From Rahnella laticis (GTDB lineage: Bacteria; Pseudomonadota; Gammaproteobacteria; Enterobacterales; Enterobacteriaceae): 64,000 nucleotides of DNA. A program made the translations under genes and the position numbers. The stretch is from positions 62,001 to 126,000 of the forward strand of contig NZ_JADOBI010000007.1 in assembly GCF_015644585.1 (NCBI RefSeq). Reading direction: 5' to 3'. A model generated the notes under the pieces. That model made no database searches. It had not been told where the DNA came from and saw only the letters and a program-made list of their open reading frames with translations. The first letter of the stretch is position 1. Every line of letters begins with the position of its first letter. Below are positions 44,204 through 52,269 of this stretch, piece by piece.

Positions 44204-45322
44204 TTACTTCGCCGGTGGCAGCTGACTCCAGTAAGTGCCGCTGAACGGAACCGGCAGGAACTGCGTATACAGTTCTTTCAAGGTTTCCTGCGGATCAACA
44301 TCTTTAAACAGCTGCGGATACAGCGCTTTGGCGAACACTTCGACGTCGACCATGTGATACGGGCTGAGATAGAAATTATGCCAGACGCTGTACGCCCGCC
44401 CTTCGCGCACCGCTTTCAGCGTGGAAAGCACCGGCTGTTTATCCATTATCTGCCGGAAACTTTGCTCCGCTTCCTGTTGCGTGACCTGTGGCCCCAGCAT
44501 CAGGTTGGACACTCTTCTCCCTTCCGGGCCCGCCATGCCCGTGGTGATATACACATCCGGGTTGGCCATAATCACTTTCTCTGCGTTCAGATCTCCGTAC
44601 ACGCTGCCAAAAGCACCTTTGGCGATGTTATCCCCGCCAGCAAACGCCAGCAGGTCAGCGAGATTCCCGTGAGAAACCGTGGTGCAGCACCCTTCACGGC
44701 GCCCCAGATGCAATTGCAGCATCACCGTCTGTCTTTTGCCCTGATACGCCGCGATGCGTTCACGAACGCGATCCATATGCTGCTGATAAAAAGCGATAAA
44801 GCGCGCCGCTTTCTGCGGATGGTTCAGCACGTCGCCCAGCAACTTTACGCTGGGGATCGTGTTATGCAGTTGATCCACGCGCAGATCGACGTAGATCACC
44901 GGGATCCCCGCACTGGTCAGCGTGATTTCCATCTGGTCGCGGTCGGTTTGTTTCTTAGCATACACCGGCAAAATCACCAGATCGGGTTTCAACGCAATCA
45001 CCTTCTCCGCGTTCAGCTGCGTATAGTTGTTTTGCCCGAGCAGCGGGATGGTGGCGATTTCCGGAAAAGCTTTTACGTACATCGCCCAGCTTTGTGCATC
45101 GAGCTGCGCCATGTCGCCCGGCCAGCCAATAACGTGCTGCGCGGGGTTTCCGTCCTGCACCAGCGCCAGCGTATACAACATACGGCTTTCGCCCACCACG
45201 ATCCGCTGCGGATTATCCGGCACGTTGACCGTCCGGTTAGAAATATCGGTCACGGTTCTGGCCTGCGCCAGGCCGGATAATAACAGGCAGGAAACCAGCA
45301 GAGACTGTGTGAACTTACGCAT
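44204..45322 (-). CDS. periplasmic iron-siderophore/haem/cobalamin binding protein (FecB family)
   Basis: 372 residues with a signal peptide (MRKFTQSLLVSCLLLSGLAQA). The mature part is a class III periplasmic binding protein: RIVVGESRMLYTLALVQ, IPLLGQNNYTQLNAEKVIALKPDLVI and the long bridging helix are seen. A Fur box lies about 33 bases upstream, so it should be induced when iron is short. No permease or ATPase gene adjoins it; it stands alone and must share or lack partner proteins elsewhere. Confidence 0.87.
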   Translation of the reverse strand: MRKFTQSLLVSCLLLSGLAQARTVTDISNRTVNVPDNPQRIVVGESRMLYTLALVQDGNPAQHVIGWPGDMAQLDAQSWAMYVKAFPEIATIPLLGQNNYTQLNAEKVIALKPDLVILPVYAKKQTDRDQMEITLTSAGIPVIYVDLRVDQLHNTIPSVKLLGDVLNHPQKAARFIAFYQQHMDRVRERIAAYQGKRQTVMLQLHLGRREGCCTTVSHGNLADLLAFAGGDNIAKGAFGSVYGDLNAEKVIMANPDVYITTGMAGPEGRRVSNLMLGPQVTQQEAEQSFRQIMDKQPVLSTLKAVREGRAYSVWHNFYLSPYHMVDVEVFAKALYPQLFKDVDPQETLKELYTQFLPVPFSGTYWSQLPPAK

Positions 45323-45354
45323 AACACCTCAAAACCCGTCACAAAGGCTGAGAT

Positions 45355-45373
45355 GATAATGATTATCGTTATT
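45355..45373. promoter_or_regulatory. Fur box
   Basis: GATAATGATTATCGTTATT matches 16 of 19 positions of GATAATGATAATCATTATC. It lies directly ahead of the binding-protein gene at 45322. Confidence 0.85.
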
Positions 45374-45493
45374 TGCCGCAATGTGATGATTGCCCACTAC
45401 TACAGGGTTGGGTAACGCGCACGCGCCAGTTTGCAGCGACGCCTGCCCGTAATTCGACTACACTGGTAGCCACTTTCCTCACAGGACGCAGTA

Positions 45494-45763
45494 ATGATGA
45501 AAAGACTGACACAACAAGATATGACGGAAAGCGAACAACGCGAGCTGAAAACGTTGCTCGACAAAGCCCGCAAAGCTCAGGGCCGTGAGTTGACTAATTC
45601 GGAAAACAACCGGATTAAAGATGACTACATCGACAAGCTGATGGAAGAGAAAGAGAAAGTGGCCGCGCGTGCGCGTGCCGAGAAACGCCGCAATAAAGCG
45701 GTACCAAGCACCTCAGCGACCTATGACTGGACTGCCCGCACCCATCCGCGCGGCCGCCGTTAA
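45494..45763 (+). CDS. YjbD-like small protein (DUF3811)
   Basis: 89 residues, strongly basic and helical (RELKTLLDKARKAQGRELTNSENNR, then DDYIDKLMEEKEKVAARARA). Pattern and length resemble the DUF3811/YjbD family of Enterobacterales; the assignment is from memory of the family pattern. No function is known. AGGA precedes the first of two ATGs. Confidence 0.7.
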   Translation: MMKRLTQQDMTESEQRELKTLLDKARKAQGRELTNSENNRIKDDYIDKLMEEKEKVAARARAEKRRNKAVPSTSATYDWTARTHPRGRR

Positions 45764-45770
45764 GAACAAA

Positions 45771-45803
45771 CTGACCCTCTTCGTGTATTACGCAGAGGGT
45801 CAG
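45771..45803. terminator. hairpin between convergent genes
   Basis: CTGACCCTCT pairs with AGAGGGTCAG (10 bp) around a 13-base loop. It is placed to end both the DUF3811 gene and the rhodanese operon, though no long T-run follows. Confidence 0.6.
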
Positions 45804-45827
45804 CTCAGAACATCGCGTTAACCGATT

Positions 45828-47444
45828 TTACTTCAGCAACTTAAAGCCGTGGCTCCCGTCTTTTTCCAGCTGCGCCACCAGACCGTATTCCCAGTCCAGA
45901 TAATCCTGCATCGCCTGCGCGCTCACCGCCGTGCCTTCATACGGACGCTGATAGCGATCTTGCGCGTTCTCCAGATATACCGACTCGCCGCGCTCCAGTG
46001 ATTCTCCGGCGTTAATCCAGCCGACCGTGCCCTTTTCCAGCAAATACGTCTCTTTACCGGTCAGCGCCGTGACCTCCGTGACAGCGTAACGCGCCAGCAA
46101 ACCGCTGGTGCAGGTCACGACCCAGCGCGTTTTCTCCGGCTGTGCGGCAATGACCTGCGGAATATTGCCCCGCGTCGTCCAGACTGCGCCGGGAATGCGG
46201 CGATTGCGGAAATTCGCGCTGGTGGTGAGATCAATCACGCCCGTGCTGCCTTCTGCCAGCCAGTGTTGCAGCTGTTCCGGCGTGACGGATTCCACAGCAG
46301 GCGCAGGCGCGACCTGTGCTTTCCAGTCGCCCTGTTCCGCGAAATCTTCTTCTTTGAATTCCGCGACGTACACTTCCCAGTTCATCTGCGCCAGCCAGGA
46401 AGCTGCCATCCGGGCACGCACGCCGTCGCTGTCGGCCAGAACGACGCGCGCGCCGCGCACCGTCGCATAATGATCGGTTTCCTGAATCAGCTGGCCGCCC
46501 GGAACATGCCGCGCACCGGTGAGATGCCCGGCACGGTATTCTTCCGCCGTGCGGACATCAAACAGATACAACGTCCGTTGCGGATCCTGCTGCCATTCAT
46601 GGATTTGTGACAATGTCACCGAGCGTACGCCCGCACGAATTGCCAGCGCCTGCGCGCCTTTCAGGGCAATGCGACGGGAATCTTCGCTCAGCGCCGGATA
46701 ATGAGCATGTTCCTGATGCGCCAGCGTTTTCCCCGCCAGCGTCCAGCCAATGGTGCCGTTACGCAATGCCGCAACCGGCTGCGTGAATCCGGCATTGATC
46801 AGCGATTGCGTACCGATAATGCTGCGGGTACGACCGGCGCAGTTGACGATGATTTGCGTTTTTTTATCAGGCACCACGTCGCGTAAACGCAGCGCCAGTT
46901 CTCCGCCCGGCACGCTCACGCCACCCGGAATACTCATCGTCTGAAACTCATCGAACCGGCGCACATCCAGCACCGCCACATTCGCGCCCTTTTCCTGTAA
47001 CGCCTGAACTTCATTAGCCGTCAGAGACGGAGTTTTATAATGATGTTCAACCCATTCACCAAATGCCTTACCTGGCGCATTCACATCAATAAAAATCTCA
47101 CCGCCCGCTTCTTTCCAGCCAGCCAGATCCCCCGCCAGCAGCGCGATATCCCGGTAACCCAGCGATTTCAGCAATGCCGCCGCGCGCGTGGTTTTGCGTT
47201 CGCCGCGGCGTTCGTCATAAAACTCACCGTTATCATAGAGCGTGATGGCGGTCTGCCGGTTAGGAATGCGGTCCTGCACTTCCAGTTCCAGTTTGGACAA
47301 CGCCAGATTGGCGGCAAACAGCGGATGCCCGGTGGCAAACGCCCCTTCTTCACGCAGATCAACCAGAGCCACTTCCTGCCCGTCACGCAGGGCCTGATGC
47401 AGTTGTGAAAAATGACGCAGAGGTAACGGATGAGATTCAGACAT
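45828..47444 (-). CDS. four-domain rhodanese-type sulfurtransferase
   Basis: 538 residues with four consecutive rhodanese domains. Active-site loops read YDNGEFYD (domain 1, Asp in place of Cys), NCAGRTRS (domain 2, Cys), LADSDGVRAR (domain 3, Asp) and TCTSGLLAR (domain 4, Cys). Domains 2 and 4 should thus be the catalytic ones and 1 and 3 structural. It follows the cysteine dioxygenase gene with an eight-base overlap, which suggests handling of sulfur released during cysteine oxidation. The start at 47444 (MSESHPLPL) is chosen over a long unlikely N-terminal reading that would overlap the dioxygenase gene. Contains a matS motif. Confidence 0.9.
   Translation of the reverse strand: MSESHPLPLRHFSQLHQALRDGQEVALVDLREEGAFATGHPLFAANLALSKLELEVQDRIPNRQTAITLYDNGEFYDERRGERKTTRAAALLKSLGYRDIALLAGDLAGWKEAGGEIFIDVNAPGKAFGEWVEHHYKTPSLTANEVQALQEKGANVAVLDVRRFDEFQTMSIPGGVSVPGGELALRLRDVVPDKKTQIIVNCAGRTRSIIGTQSLINAGFTQPVAALRNGTIGWTLAGKTLAHQEHAHYPALSEDSRRIALKGAQALAIRAGVRSVTLSQIHEWQQDPQRTLYLFDVRTAEEYRAGHLTGARHVPGGQLIQETDHYATVRGARVVLADSDGVRARMAASWLAQMNWEVYVAEFKEEDFAEQGDWKAQVAPAPAVESVTPEQLQHWLAEGSTGVIDLTTSANFRNRRIPGAVWTTRGNIPQVIAAQPEKTRWVVTCTSGLLARYAVTEVTALTGKETYLLEKGTVGWINAGESLERGESVYLENAQDRYQRPYEGTAVSAQAMQDYLDWEYGLVAQLEKDGSHGFKLLK
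46607..46619. other. matS site (MatP binding)
   Basis: GTGACAATGTCAC, a perfect consensus match inside the rhodanese gene. Confidence 0.8.
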
Positions 47445-48042
47445 GAGTGTTCTCTTTTGACAGATCCCAGATATTGGGAATGTGCGAATTGGAATAACCG
47501 GAGATGAAGGTTTTTTCGGTGCCGTCCGGCAGATAAACCGCCCGCGACACCGCGCCGATATTGCCGCCGTAGACGTGAATGCTGACTGAAACCCGGTCGT
47601 CATGCAGGTTGCTGACCTGATGGATATCGAGTAAATCCGGCACGATTTTTTCCACATCGCCTGGCTGTAACGTCACGGCAGCGCCTTCCGGATGCAAACT
47701 GCCGTCACTGTGGCGGACATAATTCTGGCTGGTTTCCCCGCCGCGCAGCATGCCAATCAGCCCCCAGACGCGGTGATCGTGTACCGGCGTTTTCTGCCCC
47801 GGTCCCCAGACAAAACTGACGACAGAAAAACGTGAAAGCGGATCGGCATACAACAGGTATTGCTGATAATGCTCAGCGTGCGGTTGCGCAGTGTCCTCCG
47901 GCAGCCAGTTATCCGTGCTGACGAGCTTTTCCAGCAACGTACTGCCCTGCGCCAGTAATTCGGTCTGCCCGTGAGGCTCCTGCACCAGCCGGGTAAAATC
48001 CGCCAGAAACTGCCGCAGCGGTGCCACCTGTAAAGCCGCCAT
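47437..48042 (-). CDS. cysteine dioxygenase family protein
   Basis: 201 residues in a cupin fold. The metal-binding HXH is in TPVHDHRVWGLIG and the third His in DIHQVSNLHDD, with SVSIHVYGGNIGAVSR of the substrate loop after it. The family oxidises cysteine or 3-mercaptopropionate to the sulfinate with O2. The operon partner is a multidomain rhodanese, and the LysR gene on the other side is divergent. A GAGGTGAAGGT sequence precedes the start. Confidence 0.9.
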   Translation of the reverse strand: MAALQVAPLRQFLADFTRLVQEPHGQTELLAQGSTLLEKLVSTDNWLPEDTAQPHAEHYQQYLLYADPLSRFSVVSFVWGPGQKTPVHDHRVWGLIGMLRGGETSQNYVRHSDGSLHPEGAAVTLQPGDVEKIVPDLLDIHQVSNLHDDRVSVSIHVYGGNIGAVSRAVYLPDGTEKTFISGYSNSHIPNIWDLSKENTHV

Positions 48043-48119
48043 ACCTTCACCTCTTTCTTCTGTAAGCGATTCTGATTTCCTTCAGGCTAGCACCGGTCAA
48101 ACTCAAGCAAAATTCATTT

Positions 48120-48136
48120 TATGGATAAGCTAATAT
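48120..48136 (+). promoter_or_regulatory. shared sulfur-operon operator, site 1
   Basis: TATGGATAAGCTAATAT, 78 bases upstream of the dioxygenase start and 102 upstream of the LysR start. Its exact reverse complement occurs at 49884-49900 ahead of the monooxygenase operon. Both sites face their target gene the same way, and both carry GCACATTTTT further upstream. A LysR, CysB or Cbl site is likely. Confidence 0.7.
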
Positions 48137-48237
48137 GCAATTCACACATAAAAATGTGCGGTGGGATCCAGCGTCACCGGTTGAATTGTTTTATCCTGTG
48201 GAGACGCATAACGTTTACTTTCCGATATTGGGTCCCG

Positions 48238-49146
48238 ATGAAAATTGAAGATTTGACCGCTTTTGTGGCGGTTATCCGGTTGCAGTCAACGCGACTTGCG
48301 GCTGATGAGCTGGGGCTGACGCAGCCGGCAATTACCCGCCGGGTGCAGAATTTCGAAGAGTCGCTGGGTATTCCGCTGTTAAATCGCCAGACCAAACCCC
48401 TGAAACCGACGCTGATGGGCAACCGCGTTTATCAGCAGTGCCGTCATATTCTGCGTGAAGTGGATGCGCTCAGTGATCTGGTCGCCGCCGACAGCCCGCC
48501 TTCCGGCCTGTTACGTCTGGCAGTGCCACAAAGCCTGAGCGAAGGCAGCCTGCTTCCCGCGCTGAAAAGCCTCTCCGCGCAGTTCCCGGAGATTCAGCCT
48601 CGTCTCTCCAGCGGCTGGGGAGAAGAATTGTTGTTACGCATTCAGCGTCAGGAACTGGAAGCCGCCGTGGTGCTGTTTCCGGCCAGTAAGCAATTCCCCG
48701 AGGGCGTGGAAAACCAGCCACTCGGCGCGGTTGACCTGGTGGTTGTCGGCCCGAAAACCACCGGCACCCTGCCGCAGCGGCTGGAAGATTGTTATCAGCG
48801 CGGCTGGATCCTCAATCCCGAAGGCTGCGGTTTTCGCGCCGCCCTGCAACGCGCACTGACCGAGCAGGGTTTGCCGCTGCTCATCAATCTCGAAGCCTTT
48901 GGCACCACGCTCCAGTTATCGCTGATCGCCGAAGGCCGCGGGCTCGGCCTGATGCCTAAACCGCTGGTCGAACGCCACCCTCTGCGCGATGAGCTTGAGA
49001 TTTACGCCCTGAAAGATTTCGCCCCGCGAAGCCAGCTATGGCTGGTGTATCCGAATGTCCCGGCGAGTCAGGTTCCGGCGATTGACGCGTTTGCAGCGGC
49101 GGTAGCCGAGGGGCTGGATCTTGGGGTTGCCAGCCAAACGGGCTAA
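48238..49146 (+). CDS. LysR-family regulator, probable controller of the adjacent sulfur genes
   Basis: 302 residues. The winged helix starts MKIEDLTAFVAVIRLQSTRLAADELGLTQ, with TQPAITRRVQNFEESLG as recognition helix; the rest is a LysR effector domain (SGLLRLAVPQSLSEGSLLPAL, LEAFGTTLQLSLIAEGRGLGLMPK). It is divergent from the cysteine dioxygenase operon and upstream of the monooxygenase operon, both carrying a common 17-bp site. The last codons (from about 49117) read through a degenerate unit of the repeat that follows, so the C-terminus GLDLGVASQTG seems partly repeat-derived. Confidence 0.87.
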   Translation: MKIEDLTAFVAVIRLQSTRLAADELGLTQPAITRRVQNFEESLGIPLLNRQTKPLKPTLMGNRVYQQCRHILREVDALSDLVAADSPPSGLLRLAVPQSLSEGSLLPALKSLSAQFPEIQPRLSSGWGEELLLRIQRQELEAAVVLFPASKQFPEGVENQPLGAVDLVVVGPKTTGTLPQRLEDCYQRGWILNPEGCGFRAALQRALTEQGLPLLINLEAFGTTLQLSLIAEGRGLGLMPKPLVERHPLRDELEIYALKDFAPRSQLWLVYPNVPASQVPAIDAFAAAVAEGLDLGVASQTG

Positions 49147-49157
49147 AACCTTTGGGG

Positions 49158-49838
49158 GGCTGTCAAACTGGCCTTAAGTCAAAATCAAGACCTTGGGCTC
49201 GCCGCCCAAACCGGTCTTAAGCCAAAATCAAGACCTTGGGTTGCCACCCAAACCGGCTTCAAGGGGCGCCTATCGCCGCAACCCTTGAAAATCCCGGGCT
49301 CTTAAACTGCGCGCTGCCGCTCGCTGGCTATGTTTCAGCAGCCACAGCTATTGCCGCGAAAACTTGCCGCTGCGCGGTTCCCTTCGTTCGGGTTACAAAC
49401 CTCGCAAAAACACGCTCGGTTTTCCACCACTCCTACGGCGTGATTTTTGAAAGCGGCCAGAAGCTTTCAAAAATAGAAGTTTGCACTGCATTTCTTAGTT
49501 CGGAAATAGTTAGGTTTCGAATTAGAAAGTCTCTGGCCGCTTTCAAAACGGCGTCGAATGAGTGATGAGAAACAGCGAGAGTCTTTTTTCGAGCTGGTTC
49601 GAATCCAAAATGAGAGGACCGCGCAGCGGCGACGTTTGCGGCAATAACTGCCGTACCTGAAACATACTTTACAAGCGATAGCGCGCAGTTAAAAAGCGCG
49701 GGTGTCCAGAGGGCGCGCGCGTTAACGCGCCCTTTGGGCCAGTTTGGGCGGCGAGCCCAAGGTTTTGCCTGTTTGGGTGGCAACCCAAGGTCTTGATTTT
49801 GGCTTAAAGCCAGTTTGGGGCCACCCCAAGGTCTTGCC
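49158..49838. repeat. compound palindromic repeat, copy A
   Basis: Left border: two tandem units of about 42 bases, each with a hairpin (TTGGGC/GCCCAA at 49193-49209; TTGGGT/ACCCAA at 49236-49251). Then a core whose arms (about 49305-49397 and 49600-49690) are inverted copies of each other, sharing such strings as GCTGGCTATGTTTCAG and GCCGCTGCGCGG. Inside are GAAAGCGGCCAGA and TCTGGCCGCTTTC. Right border: a 72-base block identical to copy B (49692-49763), then hairpins TTGGGC/GCCCAA, TTGGGT/ACCCAA and TTGGGG/CCCCAA. No convincing protein is encoded. It fills most of the gap 49147-49997. The family is not known to me. Confidence 0.85.
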
Positions 49839-49883
49839 CCATGCCCACAGCTAAACTCTGCCCCCATACAATGCACATTTTTT

Positions 49884-49900
49884 ATATTAGCTTATCCATA
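49884..49900 (-). promoter_or_regulatory. shared sulfur-operon operator, site 2
   Basis: ATATTAGCTTATCCATA, the exact reverse complement of site 1 (48120-48136), 98 bases upstream of the monooxygenase start. GCACATTTTT precedes it at 49873-49882. Confidence 0.7.
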
Positions 49901-49997
49901 TAATTAATTTTTAACATAGTACCATCCCGTTTATGGTGATAACTCCTGCCAGCGCAGCCACAATCCCGCTGGCCTCTGACCTGAGGAGTGACAGCCT

Positions 49998-51095
49998 GTG
50001 AGCGTGCAATTTATTGGTATGATCGGCCATCGTCTGGCATCTGAAATCATCCCGCCGACCGGACCGATTTTTGATAAGCAATACATCGCGGATTTCGCCC
50101 GTGCCCATGAAAACGCCGGTTTTGACCGCATTCTGGTGGCATACGCTTCTGACCAGCCCGACGCATTTCTGGTGACCGCCCATGCCGGTGCCAGCACTTC
50201 GCGCATTCATTTCCTGCTGGCGCATCGTCCCGGTTTTGTCGCGCCGACGCTGGCGGCCCGTAAACTGGCGACGCTCGATCATCTGCTCGATGGCCGTCTG
50301 GCGGTACACATCATCAGCGGCGGCAGCGATGCTGAGCAAAAGCGTGACGGCGATTTCGAGCCGAAAGATTCCCGCTACCGCCGCACCGACGAATATATCG
50401 ATGTGCTGAAACAGAGCTGGTATTCGGAAAAAGGCTACAACCACCAGGGCGAGTTTTACCAGGCGGAAAACGCCTTCTCCGCCATCAAACCTTTCCAGAA
50501 ACGCTTACCGGTCTTCTTCGGCGGTTCGTCTGACGACGCCATCCGCGTAGCCGGTAAACAGGCTGACGTTTTTGCGCTGTGGGGCGAACCGCTGGAAAGC
50601 GCCAGGGAAACCGTTGAGGCGGTGAAAGCCTCTGCGGCCAGACATCAGCGTGAGATTGATTTCAGCATTTCTTTCCGCCCGATTCTGGGCAATACCGAAG
50701 AAGAAGCCTGGGCAAAGGCGGATGAAATTCTGGCGAAAGCCACCGCGCAGCAGGTGGAAAAAGGGACGGCGCTGGCACCGAAACCGCAAAGCGTTGGCGC
50801 ACAGCGGTTGCTGAATGCCGTGGCGCAGGGCGATCGTCTGGATTCCTGCCTGTGGACCGGTATCGCCGGGCTGATTGGCGGCGGATCAAACTCGACCGCG
50901 CTGGTCGGTACGCCCGAACAGGTGTCTGACGCCCTGCTGAAATATTACGATCTGGGCATTACCACTTTCCTGATCCGTGGCTTTGACCCGCTTAACGACG
51001 CCGTTGAGTATGGCAAAAGCCTGATTCCCCTGACCCGTGCGAAAATCGCCGCACGTCAGGCTGTCCGTCCGACCACCCAGCCTACGCTGGTTTAA
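49998..51095 (+). CDS. LLM-class FMNH2-dependent monooxygenase, SsuD-like (alkanesulfonate)
   Basis: 365 residues in a bacterial-luciferase-like TIM barrel. Landmarks shared with SsuD are HFLLAHRPGFVAPTLAARKLATLDHLLDGR, HIISGGSDAEQKRDGD, SRYRRTDEYIDVLKQSW and VFFGGSSDDAIRVAGKQAD (shortened here to motif level). SsuD-type enzymes release sulfite from sulfonates with FMNH2 from a reductase. GTG start behind AGGAG. The likely sulfur source importer part, a sulfonate-binding protein, is the next gene. It is not close enough to E. coli SsuD to give the symbol. Confidence 0.87.
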   Translation: MSVQFIGMIGHRLASEIIPPTGPIFDKQYIADFARAHENAGFDRILVAYASDQPDAFLVTAHAGASTSRIHFLLAHRPGFVAPTLAARKLATLDHLLDGRLAVHIISGGSDAEQKRDGDFEPKDSRYRRTDEYIDVLKQSWYSEKGYNHQGEFYQAENAFSAIKPFQKRLPVFFGGSSDDAIRVAGKQADVFALWGEPLESARETVEAVKASAARHQREIDFSISFRPILGNTEEEAWAKADEILAKATAQQVEKGTALAPKPQSVGAQRLLNAVAQGDRLDSCLWTGIAGLIGGGSNSTALVGTPEQVSDALLKYYDLGITTFLIRGFDPLNDAVEYGKSLIPLTRAKIAARQAVRPTTQPTLV

Positions 51096-51104
51096 GGGAT
51101 CCCG

Positions 51105-52061
51105 ATGCGAGTTTCTGTCAATACATTACATACTCTGAAAAATCTGCTGTTAATGATGTCTTTGGTCGGCGGCGTATCGTCTGCCTTCGCCGAACAGGTC
51201 ACCCTGCGCGTTGCCGACCAGAAAGGAAATATGCGGGCACAGCTGGAAGCGGCGAATAAACTGGACAATCTGCCCTACAAAATTGAATGGTCAGAATTCC
51301 CCGCCGCCGCCCCGCTGGCGGAAGCCCTGAATGCCCAGGCCGTGGATGTCGGCATTATTGGCGATGCGCCGCTGCTGTTTGCCGAAGCGGCGGGCGCGCA
51401 GGTGAAAGCCATCGCCGTCGACAAATCTGACGCTTACGGCACCGCGTTGCTGGTGAAAGCCGACAGCCCGATTAAATCGGCGGCGGATTTGAAAGGTAAA
51501 AGCATCGCCACCAACCGCGGTTCTATCGGACATTTCGTGGCGCTGAAAGCGCTGGCCTCCGCCGGGCTGAGCGCCAAAGATGTCACGTTCCGTTTTCTCC
51601 CGCCGAGCGATGCCAAACTGGCGCTGACGCAGGGTTCCGTAGATGTGTGGGCGACGTGGGAACCCTACACCGCGTTTGCTGAAACGCAGGATCATCTGCG
51701 TGTGCTGGTGAACGGGCGCGGTTTGTGGTCGGGGAATAGCTTCCTTGCAGCGACTGACACGGCGCTTAAAGATCAGGGTAAACGTCAGGCGATTGCGGAT
51801 TACCTGCAACGGCTGAGCGACGCGCAGATCTGGGCGTATAAAAATCTGGATGCCTACAGCGAAAAGCTGGCGAAGATTATTGGCTTCCCGCTGGACGCGG
51901 CCAAGTTGTCGTTTGAACGCCGTAAATCCTACTGGCAACCCATCGACGCAGCTACGCAAACACAGCAACAGCAGACTGCCGATTTCTATCATGCGCAGGG
52001 TCTGTTGCCGGTCGCGCTGAATGTCACCGGCACCTTTGACCATTCTTTCCTGCTGAAATAA
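51105..52061 (+). CDS. sulfonate ABC transporter binding protein (SsuA/TauA-like)
   Basis: 318 residues with a signal peptide ending near SSAFAEQ. The NMT1/THI5-like fold shows VDVGIIGDAPLLFAEAAGA, LKGKSIATNRGSIGHFVALKAL and VDVWATWEPYTAFAE, all typical of aliphatic sulfonate binding proteins. It follows the monooxygenase by nine bases. No ssuB or ssuC gene follows, since a terminator comes 28 bases after the stop; the protein must use a transporter encoded elsewhere. Confidence 0.88.
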   Translation: MRVSVNTLHTLKNLLLMMSLVGGVSSAFAEQVTLRVADQKGNMRAQLEAANKLDNLPYKIEWSEFPAAAPLAEALNAQAVDVGIIGDAPLLFAEAAGAQVKAIAVDKSDAYGTALLVKADSPIKSAADLKGKSIATNRGSIGHFVALKALASAGLSAKDVTFRFLPPSDAKLALTQGSVDVWATWEPYTAFAETQDHLRVLVNGRGLWSGNSFLAATDTALKDQGKRQAIADYLQRLSDAQIWAYKNLDAYSEKLAKIIGFPLDAAKLSFERRKSYWQPIDAATQTQQQQTADFYHAQGLLPVALNVTGTFDHSFLLK

Positions 52062-52089
52062 CGTCACGCGGTTTCTGCCGCACCTTCAT

Positions 52090-52121
52090 AAACACCGGCT
52101 CAGTGCCGGTGTTTACCTTTT
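52090..52121 (+). terminator. terminator of the monooxygenase-binding protein operon
   Basis: AAACACCGGC, TCAGT, GCCGGTGTTT: a perfect 10-bp stem followed by ACCTTTTT. Confidence 0.92.
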
Positions 52122-52269
52122 TGCCTGCTCTCTTTGTGCGCTATAACACACTGATAAGCCGTGTTTTCCCTGTGTTTCGTAAACTGTGAACTGCCGCCCT
52201 GTACGGAAATTTCAGACGTGGTTAATAGAAGACGTCGCCCGTCATCAGGCTCAGCTAACAGGATGCAGC

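Noticed and set aside
49236-49876. Open frames of about 109 and 147 codons on opposite strands inside palindromic repeat copy A, and one of 83 codons in copy B (59775-60026)
   Set aside because: Their shared peptide strings (such as LAGYVS and IAAKTCRCAVP) follow from the repeat arms themselves. The frames are not conserved in length between copies and have no ribosome sites.
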